Below are positions 1-9,225 of a stretch of 64,000 nucleotides of DNA, piece by piece. The notes beneath the pieces were generated by a model. That model was not told where the DNA came from and ran no database searches. It worked only from the letters and a program-made list of their open reading frames with translations. The stretch is from Candidatus Avimonas caecicola (GTDB taxonomy: Bacteria > Bacillota > Clostridia > Oscillospirales > Acutalibacteraceae). Positions within the stretch are counted from its first letter, which is position 1. The number at the start of each line of letters is the position of its first letter. Location: assembly GCA_904419875.1 (NCBI GenBank), contig CAJFTG010000010.1, positions 1 to 64,000 of the forward strand. Direction: 5' to 3'. The translations under genes and the position numbers were made by a program.

Positions 1-135
1 CTAGTGTTTTGGTTGTGTAGTAACTCCATTCTACCACAGGGGCCTGTATGAACTCTTTTTATTTTACTAAAGTGTTGCACTTGATAGTATAATTCACCTT
101 ATCTTGAAAAACACCGTGCCGTTTTCAGAGCCCCC

Positions 136-1038
136 CTATTCCTTGATGCCGCCGATCATGACCCCCTTGACGAAATGCTTCTGCACAAAGGGATACACGC
201 AGAGGATCGGCACCGTCGTAACCACAATTGTCGCCATTTGAATCGCCTGAGAGCTGACCTTCTGGGTATGGGACTGCATCATCTGCTTGGCGATTGAGGA
301 GAGGTTGCTGCTCATATTGATGAGCACGTTGCGCAGGTAAATCTGCAGCGGCTGGATCTCGGTCTTGTTGATATACAGGTACGCCTGATACCATTCGTTC
401 CATCGCTCCACCGCGTAGAACAGGAAGAAGGTGGCGATGAAGGGCATGGAAATCGGAATGATGATCCGCCAGAGGATCGTGACCTCGTTGGCGCCGTCCA
501 GCTTGGCGGCCTCCAGCAGGCTGGAAGGCAACGAGACGAAGTAATTCTTCATAATGATTAAATAGTATGTACTGATGGCTGAGGGCAGCACCATGACCCA
601 GATATTGTTGACCAGGCCGAGATCCTTGACGACCAGATAGGTCGGAATCACCCCGCCGTTGAACAGCATGGTGAAAAGAATCAGACTGAGGATCAGGTTG
701 CGGCCGATCAGGGTCTTGCGGGAAAGCGCATAGGCGCCGGCCACCGACAGCAGCATGTTGAGCGCCGTGCCCACGATGGTGACAAACAGGGTAACCCCCA
801 GAGATGTAAAGAACGTGGGGTCATTGAAAATGGTGCGGTAGCCGAGCGTGTCGAACTCGTAGGGCAGCACATACAGCGGATGCTTGGCGTAGGACACGGT
901 GTTGGATACCGAGAGAATCAACACCTGGTAAAACGGGTACAGGGTAATCAGCGCCAGAAGGCCGAGAACAACCAGCAGCACCACATCAAACGCCGATACC
1001 TTGGAGAACCGCGTCTTTTTCAGCTTTTTTTCTTTCAT
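136..1038 (-). CDS. Carbohydrate ABC transporter permease (LplC/YtcP-like)
   Basis: ORF with multiple TM segments and the EAA-loop pattern 'EAAKLDGANEVTILWRIIIPISMP', typical of MalG-type sugar permeases. Confidence 0.93.
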   Translation of the reverse strand: MKEKKLKKTRFSKVSAFDVVLLVVLGLLALITLYPFYQVLILSVSNTVSYAKHPLYVLPYEFDTLGYRTIFNDPTFFTSLGVTLFVTIVGTALNMLLSVAGAYALSRKTLIGRNLILSLILFTMLFNGGVIPTYLVVKDLGLVNNIWVMVLPSAISTYYLIIMKNYFVSLPSSLLEAAKLDGANEVTILWRIIIPISMPFIATFFLFYAVERWNEWYQAYLYINKTEIQPLQIYLRNVLINMSSNLSSIAKQMMQSHTQKVSSQAIQMATIVVTTVPILCVYPFVQKHFVKGVMIGGIKE

Positions 1039-1066
1039 ATTCCATCCCTCCCTTTCAAGACACGGA

Positions 1067-2014
1067 TCAGAAGAGCCCGTTTTCCCCCGCCTTGGTCACG
1101 ATCTTGTTGCAAATCACAATCATAATGACGCCGATGAAGGATTTAAAGAACCCGATGGCGGTGGTGTATCCGTAATCCAGGCCCCCGGTAATAAAGGATT
1201 CGCGGAATACATAGGTATCCAACGTATCGGCCACATCGTAAACCGGCGCGGAGTACAGGTTGTAAATCTGGTCAAAGCCGCCGTTGGTCAGGATGGAACC
1301 CACGGCCAGAATCAGCATGATGCAGATGGTGCTCCGGATGCCGGGAAGGGTGATATACCATATCCTTTGCAGACGGTTTGCGCCGTCCACCTCCGCGGCT
1401 TCGTACAGGCCTTCGTCAATCGAGGTGATGGCCGCCAGATAGATGATGGAGTCCCAGCCCGCCTCTTTCCAGATGCCGGACAGCCAGATGAAGGCGCGGA
1501 ACTGGCCGGACGAGGAGATGGGGGTAATGGGCCCCAGCCCGATGGTGCCCAGAACCTGGTTGATTACGCCTGTGGAACCGAACAGATTGATCAGCATTCC
1601 CGACAGGACCACCCACGAAATAAAGTGCGGAAAAGTTACAATGGTCTGGATTACCTTTTTGGAACGGCGGAAGCGCATCTCGTTGAGCGCGACAGCCAGC
1701 AGGATGGCGCAGGGCGTCTGGAAGGCGATGCGACCCAGGCTGAAAATAATGGTGTTGACCGTCGCCCGGATGAACAAACGGTCCTGGAACATGTCAATAA
1801 AGTTCTGAAACCCGATCCACGGGCTGCCCCACAGCCCGTCGCGGAAGCTGAAATCCTTGAAGGCCAGCGTGATGCCCGCCATCGGCAGATAGCAGAAAAT
1901 GATATACCAGGCCACCACCGGCAGCAGCAAAGCATACAGAAGCCAATCGTTTTTCAGCTGCTTGATGACCCGGGAACGCCTGACGCCCGCTTTGGCCCTT
2001 TTCGTCGTTGTCAT
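1067..2014 (-). CDS. ABC transporter permease (LplB-like)
   Basis: 'YEAAEVDGANRLQRIWYITLPGIRSTI' EAA loop; start trimmed to MTTTKRAK (2014) because the upstream extension is not protein-like. Confidence 0.93.
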   Translation of the reverse strand: MTTTKRAKAGVRRSRVIKQLKNDWLLYALLLPVVAWYIIFCYLPMAGITLAFKDFSFRDGLWGSPWIGFQNFIDMFQDRLFIRATVNTIIFSLGRIAFQTPCAILLAVALNEMRFRRSKKVIQTIVTFPHFISWVVLSGMLINLFGSTGVINQVLGTIGLGPITPISSSGQFRAFIWLSGIWKEAGWDSIIYLAAITSIDEGLYEAAEVDGANRLQRIWYITLPGIRSTICIMLILAVGSILTNGGFDQIYNLYSAPVYDVADTLDTYVFRESFITGGLDYGYTTAIGFFKSFIGVIMIVICNKIVTKAGENGLF

Positions 2015-2437
2015 GAGCCTCTCCCCTCTTTCCTGCGGTCCCCGGCCTTCGCTTTCCTGTGAGCCGGCCTCCTGGTTCCCTGTTGGTTCACCATCGGTTA
2101 CCGTCGGATTACATTGGTGATTATACCAAGAACACACGCTGAATAAAATGCTGTTTTTGTGTGATTTTTGAAATCCCTTTCGGGGAAATTTCCATTTTCC
2201 AAAGGATCCCATCTGAGGAATTTCCATTTTTCTAAGAAATCGACTTAAATTTAATATAAAAAGTTACGCAAAATTTTATGTATTATAGATATTCCATTAA
2301 TTAGTTCTTGCATTATTATCCTATTTCATCTAAAATTTATATAAAAGATTCCCAGTCAATTCCTCTCTCCTGGTGGTGTTCCGCCGTCCACGCGGGCGTT
2401 TCCGGGTGGATTGGCCCTGTAAAAAAGGAGCTGTGCC

Positions 2438-4300
2438 ATGCCTTCTGTCAACGCGTCTGCCGGTCAGCGGCGGCTGCTCGGGCTTTCCAGCATCAAAACG
2501 CAGTTCTCGCTGTTCATGGTCGCCCTGTTTCTGGTCCTTGTGATTTTCTGTGTCGTGCTGATCCAGTCGGTGAGCCAAGCCCTGCTCAAGGAGAGCCTGC
2601 AGTATGCCGAAGGGAACTGCCAGGACTTCCAAACGTCCGTTGAGGAGATTACCCGTTGGGCGGACAGCGTCTGCATCCAACTGCAATATGAACCAGCCTG
2701 TCTGGAACTGCTGTCCGCCGCCTCCTATCGGAACGTTTCCCTGGAAACCATACGGGACGTCAACACCGCGATTGCCTCGGCCAGCACCGTCAGCAGCGCG
2801 CTGACCGACGTGGCGTTTGCCAACGAGCTGCTCAAATGGTCCAAGCTGTACCGCCCGGACGACATCCGGCAGATCCAGGCCGCCATGCCGGACGAGCGCG
2901 GGCTGGTCTGCCTGGGGATATGGCAGCCCTCTTCCCCCAGCAATTCCACCGACTATCTCGTGTTTGGCTACCACGTGTATTCCGGAACCAAACGGCTGGG
3001 CACCCTGCTGCTGTCCGTGGACGTTCACAGCGCCGCCGCCCGGTTTCCCAGCCCGCAGAACCCCGGGAGCTCTCTGGTGCTGATCGACTGGAAAGGGGAC
3101 GATTGTATCTTTGGGGAATCGGCCATCCCCGAGGAGGTGCTCGGGGATTACCGGGAGCTTGCCGCACAGTCCGGCGGGGCCTCGTCCAGGGCGGCGGACG
3201 CCGCCGGCCCGCAGCTGGTGCGCCGCGGCGATTACAGCATCCAGCTCGCCGCTCTTCCCCAGATCCGCAGCATCCTGGTCAGCGTGGTCAACGACCGGGA
3301 GGCGTCGCTGGAGCTGGATTCCTTTTATCTGCTCAGCGGCGTGTTCCTGGCGGTTTTTATCGTTGTGCTCGTCATGGGCGGCCTGCTGCTTTACCGGGGC
3401 GTGGTATCGCCCCTGAACAAATTCAGCGGCACCATTGAATTTATCCGGGAAAAGCGCCTGCGCAAGCTTGACCAGCCGCTGACGCTCAGCGGCTGCGCCG
3501 AAATCCGGCAGATCGGGCGGGACTTTTCCGACCTGCTGGTATCCATCAACACCCTGACCGGCGAAATCCTGCAGAAATCCAACGCTCTGTATGAGGCGGA
3601 GGTCCTGCGCAAGAGCGCCGAACTGGATTTCCTGCGCAGTCAGATCAACCCCCATTTCCTGTACAACACCCTGGAGCTGATCCGCGCGGCGGCGCTGCAG
3701 GGCAATATCGAGCAGGTGTCCCTGATCACCGGCGCCATGGGTAAAATCTACCGCTACACCGCCAAGGGAGCCCCCCTGGTGCCGCTCGCGCAGGAAATCG
3801 AGATTGCGAAGTCCTATGTGAGCATCCAGCAGGCGCGGTTCCAGAACCGCATTACCGCCCTGTACAACATCTCTCAGGAGGCGGCGGAGGTGCCGGTGTT
3901 CAAGATGCTGGTGCAGCCGCTGGTTGAAAACGCCTTCGTTCACGGACTGGAGCCAAAGCCGGAGGCCGGCGTGCTTTACATCGGGGCAAAAATCGAAGGG
4001 CCCCTCCTGGTGATTACCGTGCGGGACAACGGGGTCGGAATCCCGCCGGAAACGCTCGCCGGCCTGGAGCGGGAGCTTTCTTCCGGCCGGTACGAAACCG
4101 GCGCGCACCTTGGGCTGGCCAACATCAACGCGCGGCTCAAACTGCAATACGGGGAAGCGTACGGGCTCAGGCTCAGCAGCTCGCCCGGGGACGGCACCTG
4201 CGTGACCGTCCGCCTTCCGGTTCAGGGCGCGCTGCCGGCAGGGCAGGGAAAGGAACAGGCGGAAGAGGATACTTACGGCGATGAAGAGGGGGATGCGTAA
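2438..4300 (+). CDS. YesM-like sensor histidine kinase (HAMP + HisKA_7TM/His_kinase + HATPase)
   Basis: 'LRSQINPHFLYNTLELIRAAA' H-box, 'VQPLVENAFVHG' N-box, 'DNGVGI'; two TM segments. Confidence 0.95.
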   Translation: MPSVNASAGQRRLLGLSSIKTQFSLFMVALFLVLVIFCVVLIQSVSQALLKESLQYAEGNCQDFQTSVEEITRWADSVCIQLQYEPACLELLSAASYRNVSLETIRDVNTAIASASTVSSALTDVAFANELLKWSKLYRPDDIRQIQAAMPDERGLVCLGIWQPSSPSNSTDYLVFGYHVYSGTKRLGTLLLSVDVHSAAARFPSPQNPGSSLVLIDWKGDDCIFGESAIPEEVLGDYRELAAQSGGASSRAADAAGPQLVRRGDYSIQLAALPQIRSILVSVVNDREASLELDSFYLLSGVFLAVFIVVLVMGGLLLYRGVVSPLNKFSGTIEFIREKRLRKLDQPLTLSGCAEIRQIGRDFSDLLVSINTLTGEILQKSNALYEAEVLRKSAELDFLRSQINPHFLYNTLELIRAAALQGNIEQVSLITGAMGKIYRYTAKGAPLVPLAQEIEIAKSYVSIQQARFQNRITALYNISQEAAEVPVFKMLVQPLVENAFVHGLEPKPEAGVLYIGAKIEGPLLVITVRDNGVGIPPETLAGLERELSSGRYETGAHLGLANINARLKLQYGEAYGLRLSSSPGDGTCVTVRLPVQGALPAGQGKEQAEEDTYGDEEGDA

Positions 4301-4302
4301 AT

Positions 4303-5718
4303 ATGTATCAAGTGCTGTTGGCGGATGATGAAACGTCGGTCACCGACTCGCTCCGGCGCTCCGTTGACTGGGCCGGGATGGACCTGGAAGTGGCCGCCGT
4401 GGTGCAGAGCGGGGAGGAAGCGATGGCGGTCATGGAAGACATGCCGATCGACATTGTCATCACCGACATCCGCATGGCCAACACGGACGGGTTGTCGCTG
4501 TGCCAGAAAATCTCGAAAATGGAGCGCAATATACAGACCATCATTATCAGCGGGTTCGCGGAATTTTCCTATGCGCAAAGGGCCATCAGCTACGGGGCCG
4601 TAGGCTACTGCCTGAAACCGCTGGAGTATGACGAAATCCGGCGGGTCCTGCTCCGCGCCGTCCACCAGCTCAAGAAGGCCGCCTCCCCGCCGGATTGCGA
4701 CGACCTTCTTGACGCGCTGCAAAACGCCGACGAATCGGAGCTGCTGTCCGCCCTGGCCACGTTCGGCCTTACCGCGGACGCCTACTTTGCGGCCGTATCC
4801 GCCGGCAGGGAGGTCCTCCCTCCCCTTCCCAAAGGCAAAGGGGTTTCGCTGCGCCTGGGGTACAAGCAGGCGGCTTACATATCCGTCCGGCCCTTTTCCG
4901 ACGCCAGCATCCGCGCCTTTATGGAGAAAGAGCAGGAAGGCGGCTTCAGCTATACGCGGACTCCCTGCCCGGTGTCCGCGCTGCCCAGGATGGTCAAGGA
5001 CCTGCACAATTCCGCCTTCCAGTTCTTCATCCGGCCGGAACAGCAGATTGTAACGGAACGGACGGAGGACCGTTCCGCGCCGGTCCTGCGGAAAATTGCC
5101 AACGCGGCGGCCCTGGGCGACTCCCGGAAAATCGGCGAACTGCTGGATTCCCTCCACGGCCCGGCCGGGCAGGGGTTTACCCTGCACTCCGCCTGGCGTC
5201 TATACAATATCGTTTCCTCCTGCAGCGCTTTTTCGGCGGAGGGCTTTGAGGATGTTTACAGCCCGGAGCAGCTGGTATTCCAGTTCCACCGCTTTTCCGC
5301 GCTGCTGGACGCCCTGCGTGCCGGCATCCTTCCCGACGGCCCGCCGCAGGACCAGGACGGCCTTTCCAATTCCCGCTTTCTGCAGATGATGCGCTACATC
5401 GACAGCCACTACGACCAGGGGCTGACCCTGAACCAGCTGGCGGAGGAAATGAACCTGAACGCCAATTATCTCAGTCAGGTCTTTAAAAAGGAAACCGGAA
5501 AGACGTTTTTAAAATATATCACCGACCTGCGGATTGAAAAGGCCAAGAAGCTGCTCGACTCCAAGAACTATTCCATCAGCGAGGTCGCTTCCCGCCTCGG
5601 CTTCAGCGACTATTTTTACTTCCTGAAAACCTTCAAGCGGGTGACGGGCCTGACGCCCAAGCAATACAAACAGGGCTATCCCCCGCCGGGGTCCGGGATG
5701 CCGGACGCCGCCGGATAA
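4303..5718 (+). CDS. YesN-like response regulator with AraC-type HTH
   Basis: N-terminal receiver 'VLLADDETSVTDSL...VITDIRMANTDGL', C-terminal AraC HTH 'SISEVASRLGFSDYFYFLKTFKRVTGLTPKQYK'. Confidence 0.95.
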   Translation: MYQVLLADDETSVTDSLRRSVDWAGMDLEVAAVVQSGEEAMAVMEDMPIDIVITDIRMANTDGLSLCQKISKMERNIQTIIISGFAEFSYAQRAISYGAVGYCLKPLEYDEIRRVLLRAVHQLKKAASPPDCDDLLDALQNADESELLSALATFGLTADAYFAAVSAGREVLPPLPKGKGVSLRLGYKQAAYISVRPFSDASIRAFMEKEQEGGFSYTRTPCPVSALPRMVKDLHNSAFQFFIRPEQQIVTERTEDRSAPVLRKIANAAALGDSRKIGELLDSLHGPAGQGFTLHSAWRLYNIVSSCSAFSAEGFEDVYSPEQLVFQFHRFSALLDALRAGILPDGPPQDQDGLSNSRFLQMMRYIDSHYDQGLTLNQLAEEMNLNANYLSQVFKKETGKTFLKYITDLRIEKAKKLLDSKNYSISEVASRLGFSDYFYFLKTFKRVTGLTPKQYKQGYPPPGSGMPDAAG

Positions 5719-5755
5719 CGGCGGGCAGGTCCGCAGGGCGGGAAACCCGACGCAG

Positions 5756-5797
5756 AAATCAGGGGCCGCAAAACTTCCGTTTTGCGGCCCCTGATTT
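5756..5797. terminator. Bidirectional intrinsic terminator
   Basis: AAATCAGGGGCCGCAAAA-cttccg-TTTTGCGGCCCCTGATTT, 18-bp perfect stem between convergent genes. Confidence 0.88.
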
Positions 5798-5841
5798 TAA
5801 GGGAAAAGGAACGGGCATTCGCAGCGCTTTGGGACAGGCAA

Positions 5842-6993
5842 CTACCGCACCGGGCTCTGCGTCTCCTCCAGAATGTCGGACAGCGACGCCGGGCGGTAGC
5901 CGTGCTCCTGCATCCACCGGGCCATCGCCAGGATGCGGTCACGGTAGTCGGGCTCGTAAGCGATATAATCGGGATAAAAATGCTGCTCGTGGATCACCAT
6001 CTGGATAAAGCCGCCGGCAGCCGGGTCGGCTGCCAGCCCGTCGAGAAAGGGCCCTACCCGCTGAGCCGGCAGATCCCCCGCGTTGAGCACCATATGCAGC
6101 CGGGCAAATACAATATCCTCGTCGGTGTCCACCCAGAAACAGCGGTGCTCCAGGTTCGCCGTCTGCTCCTTGCTCAGGTAATACGAGACGATCGGCTGGC
6201 CGTTTTCGTAGCAGTCGTAATACTCCTCCCCATGACAAAAGAGGAAATAGCCGCACAGGGCTTTGTAGCCCAGGGAACGCAGAGCCCGCGCCCCTTCCCG
6301 GGTGGCCGCCCCCCAATGCAGGGTGGTGGTGTCCCTCAGAGCGGCCGGACCGACGATCCGGCGCAGCTCGTCCGTCACAAGCAGGCAGTCGGCCTTGACC
6401 GCCTCGTAGCCCTTGTCCCGGTAAGGCAGGTCGGGATGCTCCCGGCGGGCGTGGAAGGAGAAGGACAGCCAGTCGGCGTTGGCCTCAAACTCTTCCCGGT
6501 ACCGGTCGGTCATCCCGGACAGGCTGAAGGAGCCGTCGTCCGTCTCATAAAACGTGTTGATATGGGTCTTGCTGCCGTAAAGCCGGTGCGCCTCCCGGAA
6601 CACGGCGAAAAAGGGGTTGTCAAAGAGGGAGGCGTATTCCCCTTTATGCCGGTTCAGGTCCTCAAACGCCCGGATACAGTCGTCCACGGTGAAGCGGTAC
6701 GCATGGTACGCCTTTTCAAACACAAACACGGTCACGGTCTGCGTCTCCCCGGTATCCGGGTTCACGGCCTGCAGGCGGTTGACCCGGCCGTCCAGCCATA
6801 CCGGGACGGTAAAGGTGCCGTCTTCTCCCCTGTGCGCCGGGCGGCCGTTGACGGTGAGGCGGGCCGCGCCGGGCGCTTCGACCGCCGCCGTGATCTTCAG
6901 ACTGCGGCCTTCCCACACGCCGTCGGCCTGGCCGACCATCACGTCCCCCTGCCGGGGAAACCGAAACCGCGGGGCGGTTTGCCATGTGTTCAT
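5842..6993 (-). CDS. Polysaccharide deacetylase-like (NodB-fold) protein with N-terminal Ig/cadherin-like domain
   Basis: 'YRFTVDDCIRAFEDLN', 'SFHARREHPDLPY', 'LHWGAATREGARALRSLGY' resemble NodB-type fold motifs; N-terminal 'LTVNGRPAHRGEDGTFTVPVWL' beta domain. Confidence 0.6.
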   Translation of the reverse strand: MNTWQTAPRFRFPRQGDVMVGQADGVWEGRSLKITAAVEAPGAARLTVNGRPAHRGEDGTFTVPVWLDGRVNRLQAVNPDTGETQTVTVFVFEKAYHAYRFTVDDCIRAFEDLNRHKGEYASLFDNPFFAVFREAHRLYGSKTHINTFYETDDGSFSLSGMTDRYREEFEANADWLSFSFHARREHPDLPYRDKGYEAVKADCLLVTDELRRIVGPAALRDTTTLHWGAATREGARALRSLGYKALCGYFLFCHGEEYYDCYENGQPIVSYYLSKEQTANLEHRCFWVDTDEDIVFARLHMVLNAGDLPAQRVGPFLDGLAADPAAGGFIQMVIHEQHFYPDYIAYEPDYRDRILAMARWMQEHGYRPASLSDILEETQSPVR

Positions 6994-7040
6994 CCTGCTT
7001 TCCTCCTTTGAGCCGCGGGGCGGTTTCCGCTCTTTCTCCT

Positions 7041-7080
7041 GCTATTTCCTGCTATTTCCTGCAATTACTTGCTATTTTTG
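7041..7080. repeat. 10-bp tandem repeat, 4 imperfect units (gctatttcct)
   Basis: gctatttcct|gctatttcct|gcaattactt|gctatttttg in the spacer between two minus-strand genes. Confidence 0.8.
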
Positions 7081-7155
7081 GCGGTTCCCTGCGGCCCTTC
7101 TGCGGTCCTTCTGGGCCCCGGCGGCTTTCCGCAGATTCCCGCCGCTTTCGGCCGC

Positions 7156-9126
7156 CTAGTACAGCGGCGTTTTAACCCGCCGGTTGGGGTCGGCGGCGGC
7201 GCGGGCGACCGGGTTTTCCGCAAAGGACTGCCGCACCGCAAAATCTGTCAGATAAATTTCCCCCTCATCCGGGGCGGTCTTTACCGTCTGAACGCCGACA
7301 ACCTGATCGTCCGGGTAAGGGTTTTCAACCACAAAACGGAACCGGGTGGTTCCGTCGGGCTGCCGCAGGGGAAGGGTGGTATAGGTCACCTCGGCCAGCG
7401 AGCCGTCGGCGTCGTAGCACTCCATCTCCCCGTCGGGGGTGCGGCTCCAGTCCACCGCCAGGTTCATGATATTCAGCCCGTAGACCAGAGGGATTTCCAG
7501 GGTGCGCCCGCTGCGGTAGGCGACGACGTATTTCCCGACGGTGTCCTTCTGCATCAGCATCGGGGCGCTGGTCAGGTACACATGCTCCCGCCAAATGGTG
7601 GTCATATGGGTGAACTCCAGATGCGGCCCCGCCAGGGCCCGGCGGTTGCGGTAGAGGTACAAATCCCGCATGCAGGCCAGCAGCAGCTCGTCGTACCGGT
7701 CGTCGGTATAATCGGTTTTCCAGAACAGGTACGCGCCGAACGCCACCGAAAGGAGCACCCCGTTGCGCTGCATGGTCACCTCCTCCAGCGTCGTCCAGTG
7801 GGAGGGCGCGGCGCCCAGCGCCCCGGCCTCCACCCGCTGCTGCCAGTGGAAGATGCCGCGGGGATCCCAGTTGCCGTAGGTCATCGGCATGCCGCGGGAC
7901 AGGAACACCTCGTCGTGCGATTCCCGCAGGGCCCAGTACCAGTGGTGCGCCCAGCAGTCGCGGGGGATGCGGTCAACGGCCGCATACGTCGGCTTCATAT
8001 GGTCCACGGTGTTGCGGGCGCATCGGCAGTGACGCTCCGCACCGCCCAGCCCTTCGCCCCCGCTGGTGATGTGGTTGAGCATCTTTTCCGACCAATACAT
8101 CATGCGGATGCCGCGCTCGGCAAGGTAGTCGTGGATGCGGATGAGGTCCCCGGCCAGGATGTCCGCCGGGTCACGGTCCCGGCAGCGGTCGCATATCCCG
8201 ATGGAATAGTATTCATCATGGCCGACGTGCATGACCCGCGGCCGGAACACCTCGATGACCTCGTCCATGACCTCAAACAGCAGCGTATAGCTGGCCGGGT
8301 TGGAAGGGCAGTAGCTGTCCGGGAAGGGGTCATAGGCCCGTTCCGCCAGTTCCTGGTGCGCGTTGAGCAGGTAATCCGCATGGCTGAGGCAGGGCACCTC
8401 CGGAATAACCTCCAGCCCCCGCTCGCGGCAGTAAGCGAGCATTTCGCGCACGGTGTCCTGAGGCAGCCAGCCGCCGTCCCCGTTTTCAAAATGGATGGAA
8501 TTCTTCACCCATCCGAACATATTCTGCACTTCGTCCGCCCGTTCGGGATACCGCCGCATCTCCCGGCAGTATTCCACCCAGCTTTCGTTGATTTCGGGAT
8601 GGTTTTTATACTCCATGGCGCCGCCGATCTCAAGAATCAGGGTATTGTAGCGGTAGTAGGCCAGCATGTCGACGATCTTATAAAACTGGCCGAGCTGCTT
8701 TTCGCCGGGCAGATAGAGCTTCAGCCCGCGGAAGGGGCACTGAGGGACGGCAAAGCGGAGACCGCCGGGCACGAAGCCGTCGTCGTCCTGCGCCTGCTGG
8801 AGCACCTCGTAAGCCCCGTAAAGCAGGCCCCTGCGGCCCTCGGAAAAAATGGTCAGGGTATCCCCCTCGCCGCACACCGCAAAGGCGTCTTCCGTTGCCA
8901 GCTCCTTGTCGGTCACGCCCAGCGCCCGGAGTTCCCCGGCAGTTTCCGGCGGAAAGCCCGTGTGGAAGACGACCTTCTGCCAGCCGTCCTCCCCGGGCGC
9001 GGAAAAGGACGGCGCCTGTATCAGCACGTCGTCAAAAAGGCTCCGTCCCCGGACGGCGGCGCCGGCCGCCAGCCGCTTTTTCCCCTGGATACGGCAGTAC
9101 CGGTTGAGCTGTGTTGTCAGGCTCAT
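7156..9126 (-). CDS. Glycoside hydrolase family 20-like protein (beta-N-acetylhexosaminidase-like)
   Basis: 'FRGLKLYLPGEKQLGQFYKIVDMLAYYRYNTLILEI' and 'VMHVGHDEYYSIG' (H-x-G-x-DE catalytic motif); start trimmed to MSLTTQL. Confidence 0.8.
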   Translation of the reverse strand: MSLTTQLNRYCRIQGKKRLAAGAAVRGRSLFDDVLIQAPSFSAPGEDGWQKVVFHTGFPPETAGELRALGVTDKELATEDAFAVCGEGDTLTIFSEGRRGLLYGAYEVLQQAQDDDGFVPGGLRFAVPQCPFRGLKLYLPGEKQLGQFYKIVDMLAYYRYNTLILEIGGAMEYKNHPEINESWVEYCREMRRYPERADEVQNMFGWVKNSIHFENGDGGWLPQDTVREMLAYCRERGLEVIPEVPCLSHADYLLNAHQELAERAYDPFPDSYCPSNPASYTLLFEVMDEVIEVFRPRVMHVGHDEYYSIGICDRCRDRDPADILAGDLIRIHDYLAERGIRMMYWSEKMLNHITSGGEGLGGAERHCRCARNTVDHMKPTYAAVDRIPRDCWAHHWYWALRESHDEVFLSRGMPMTYGNWDPRGIFHWQQRVEAGALGAAPSHWTTLEEVTMQRNGVLLSVAFGAYLFWKTDYTDDRYDELLLACMRDLYLYRNRRALAGPHLEFTHMTTIWREHVYLTSAPMLMQKDTVGKYVVAYRSGRTLEIPLVYGLNIMNLAVDWSRTPDGEMECYDADGSLAEVTYTTLPLRQPDGTTRFRFVVENPYPDDQVVGVQTVKTAPDEGEIYLTDFAVRQSFAENPVARAAADPNRRVKTPLY

Positions 9127-9225
9127 AAAATTCCCCCTTTTCGGAAGGCAGGCCGCGGCGCACACCGCCGGCGGGGTATGGGAACCCGCGCGCGGGGCGG
9201 TGTGCGCCGGCAGGAACAGCCCGCC

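Noticed and set aside
2330-4147. 605-aa minus-strand ORF
   Set aside because: Shadow of the YesM-like histidine kinase gene; composition artefact.
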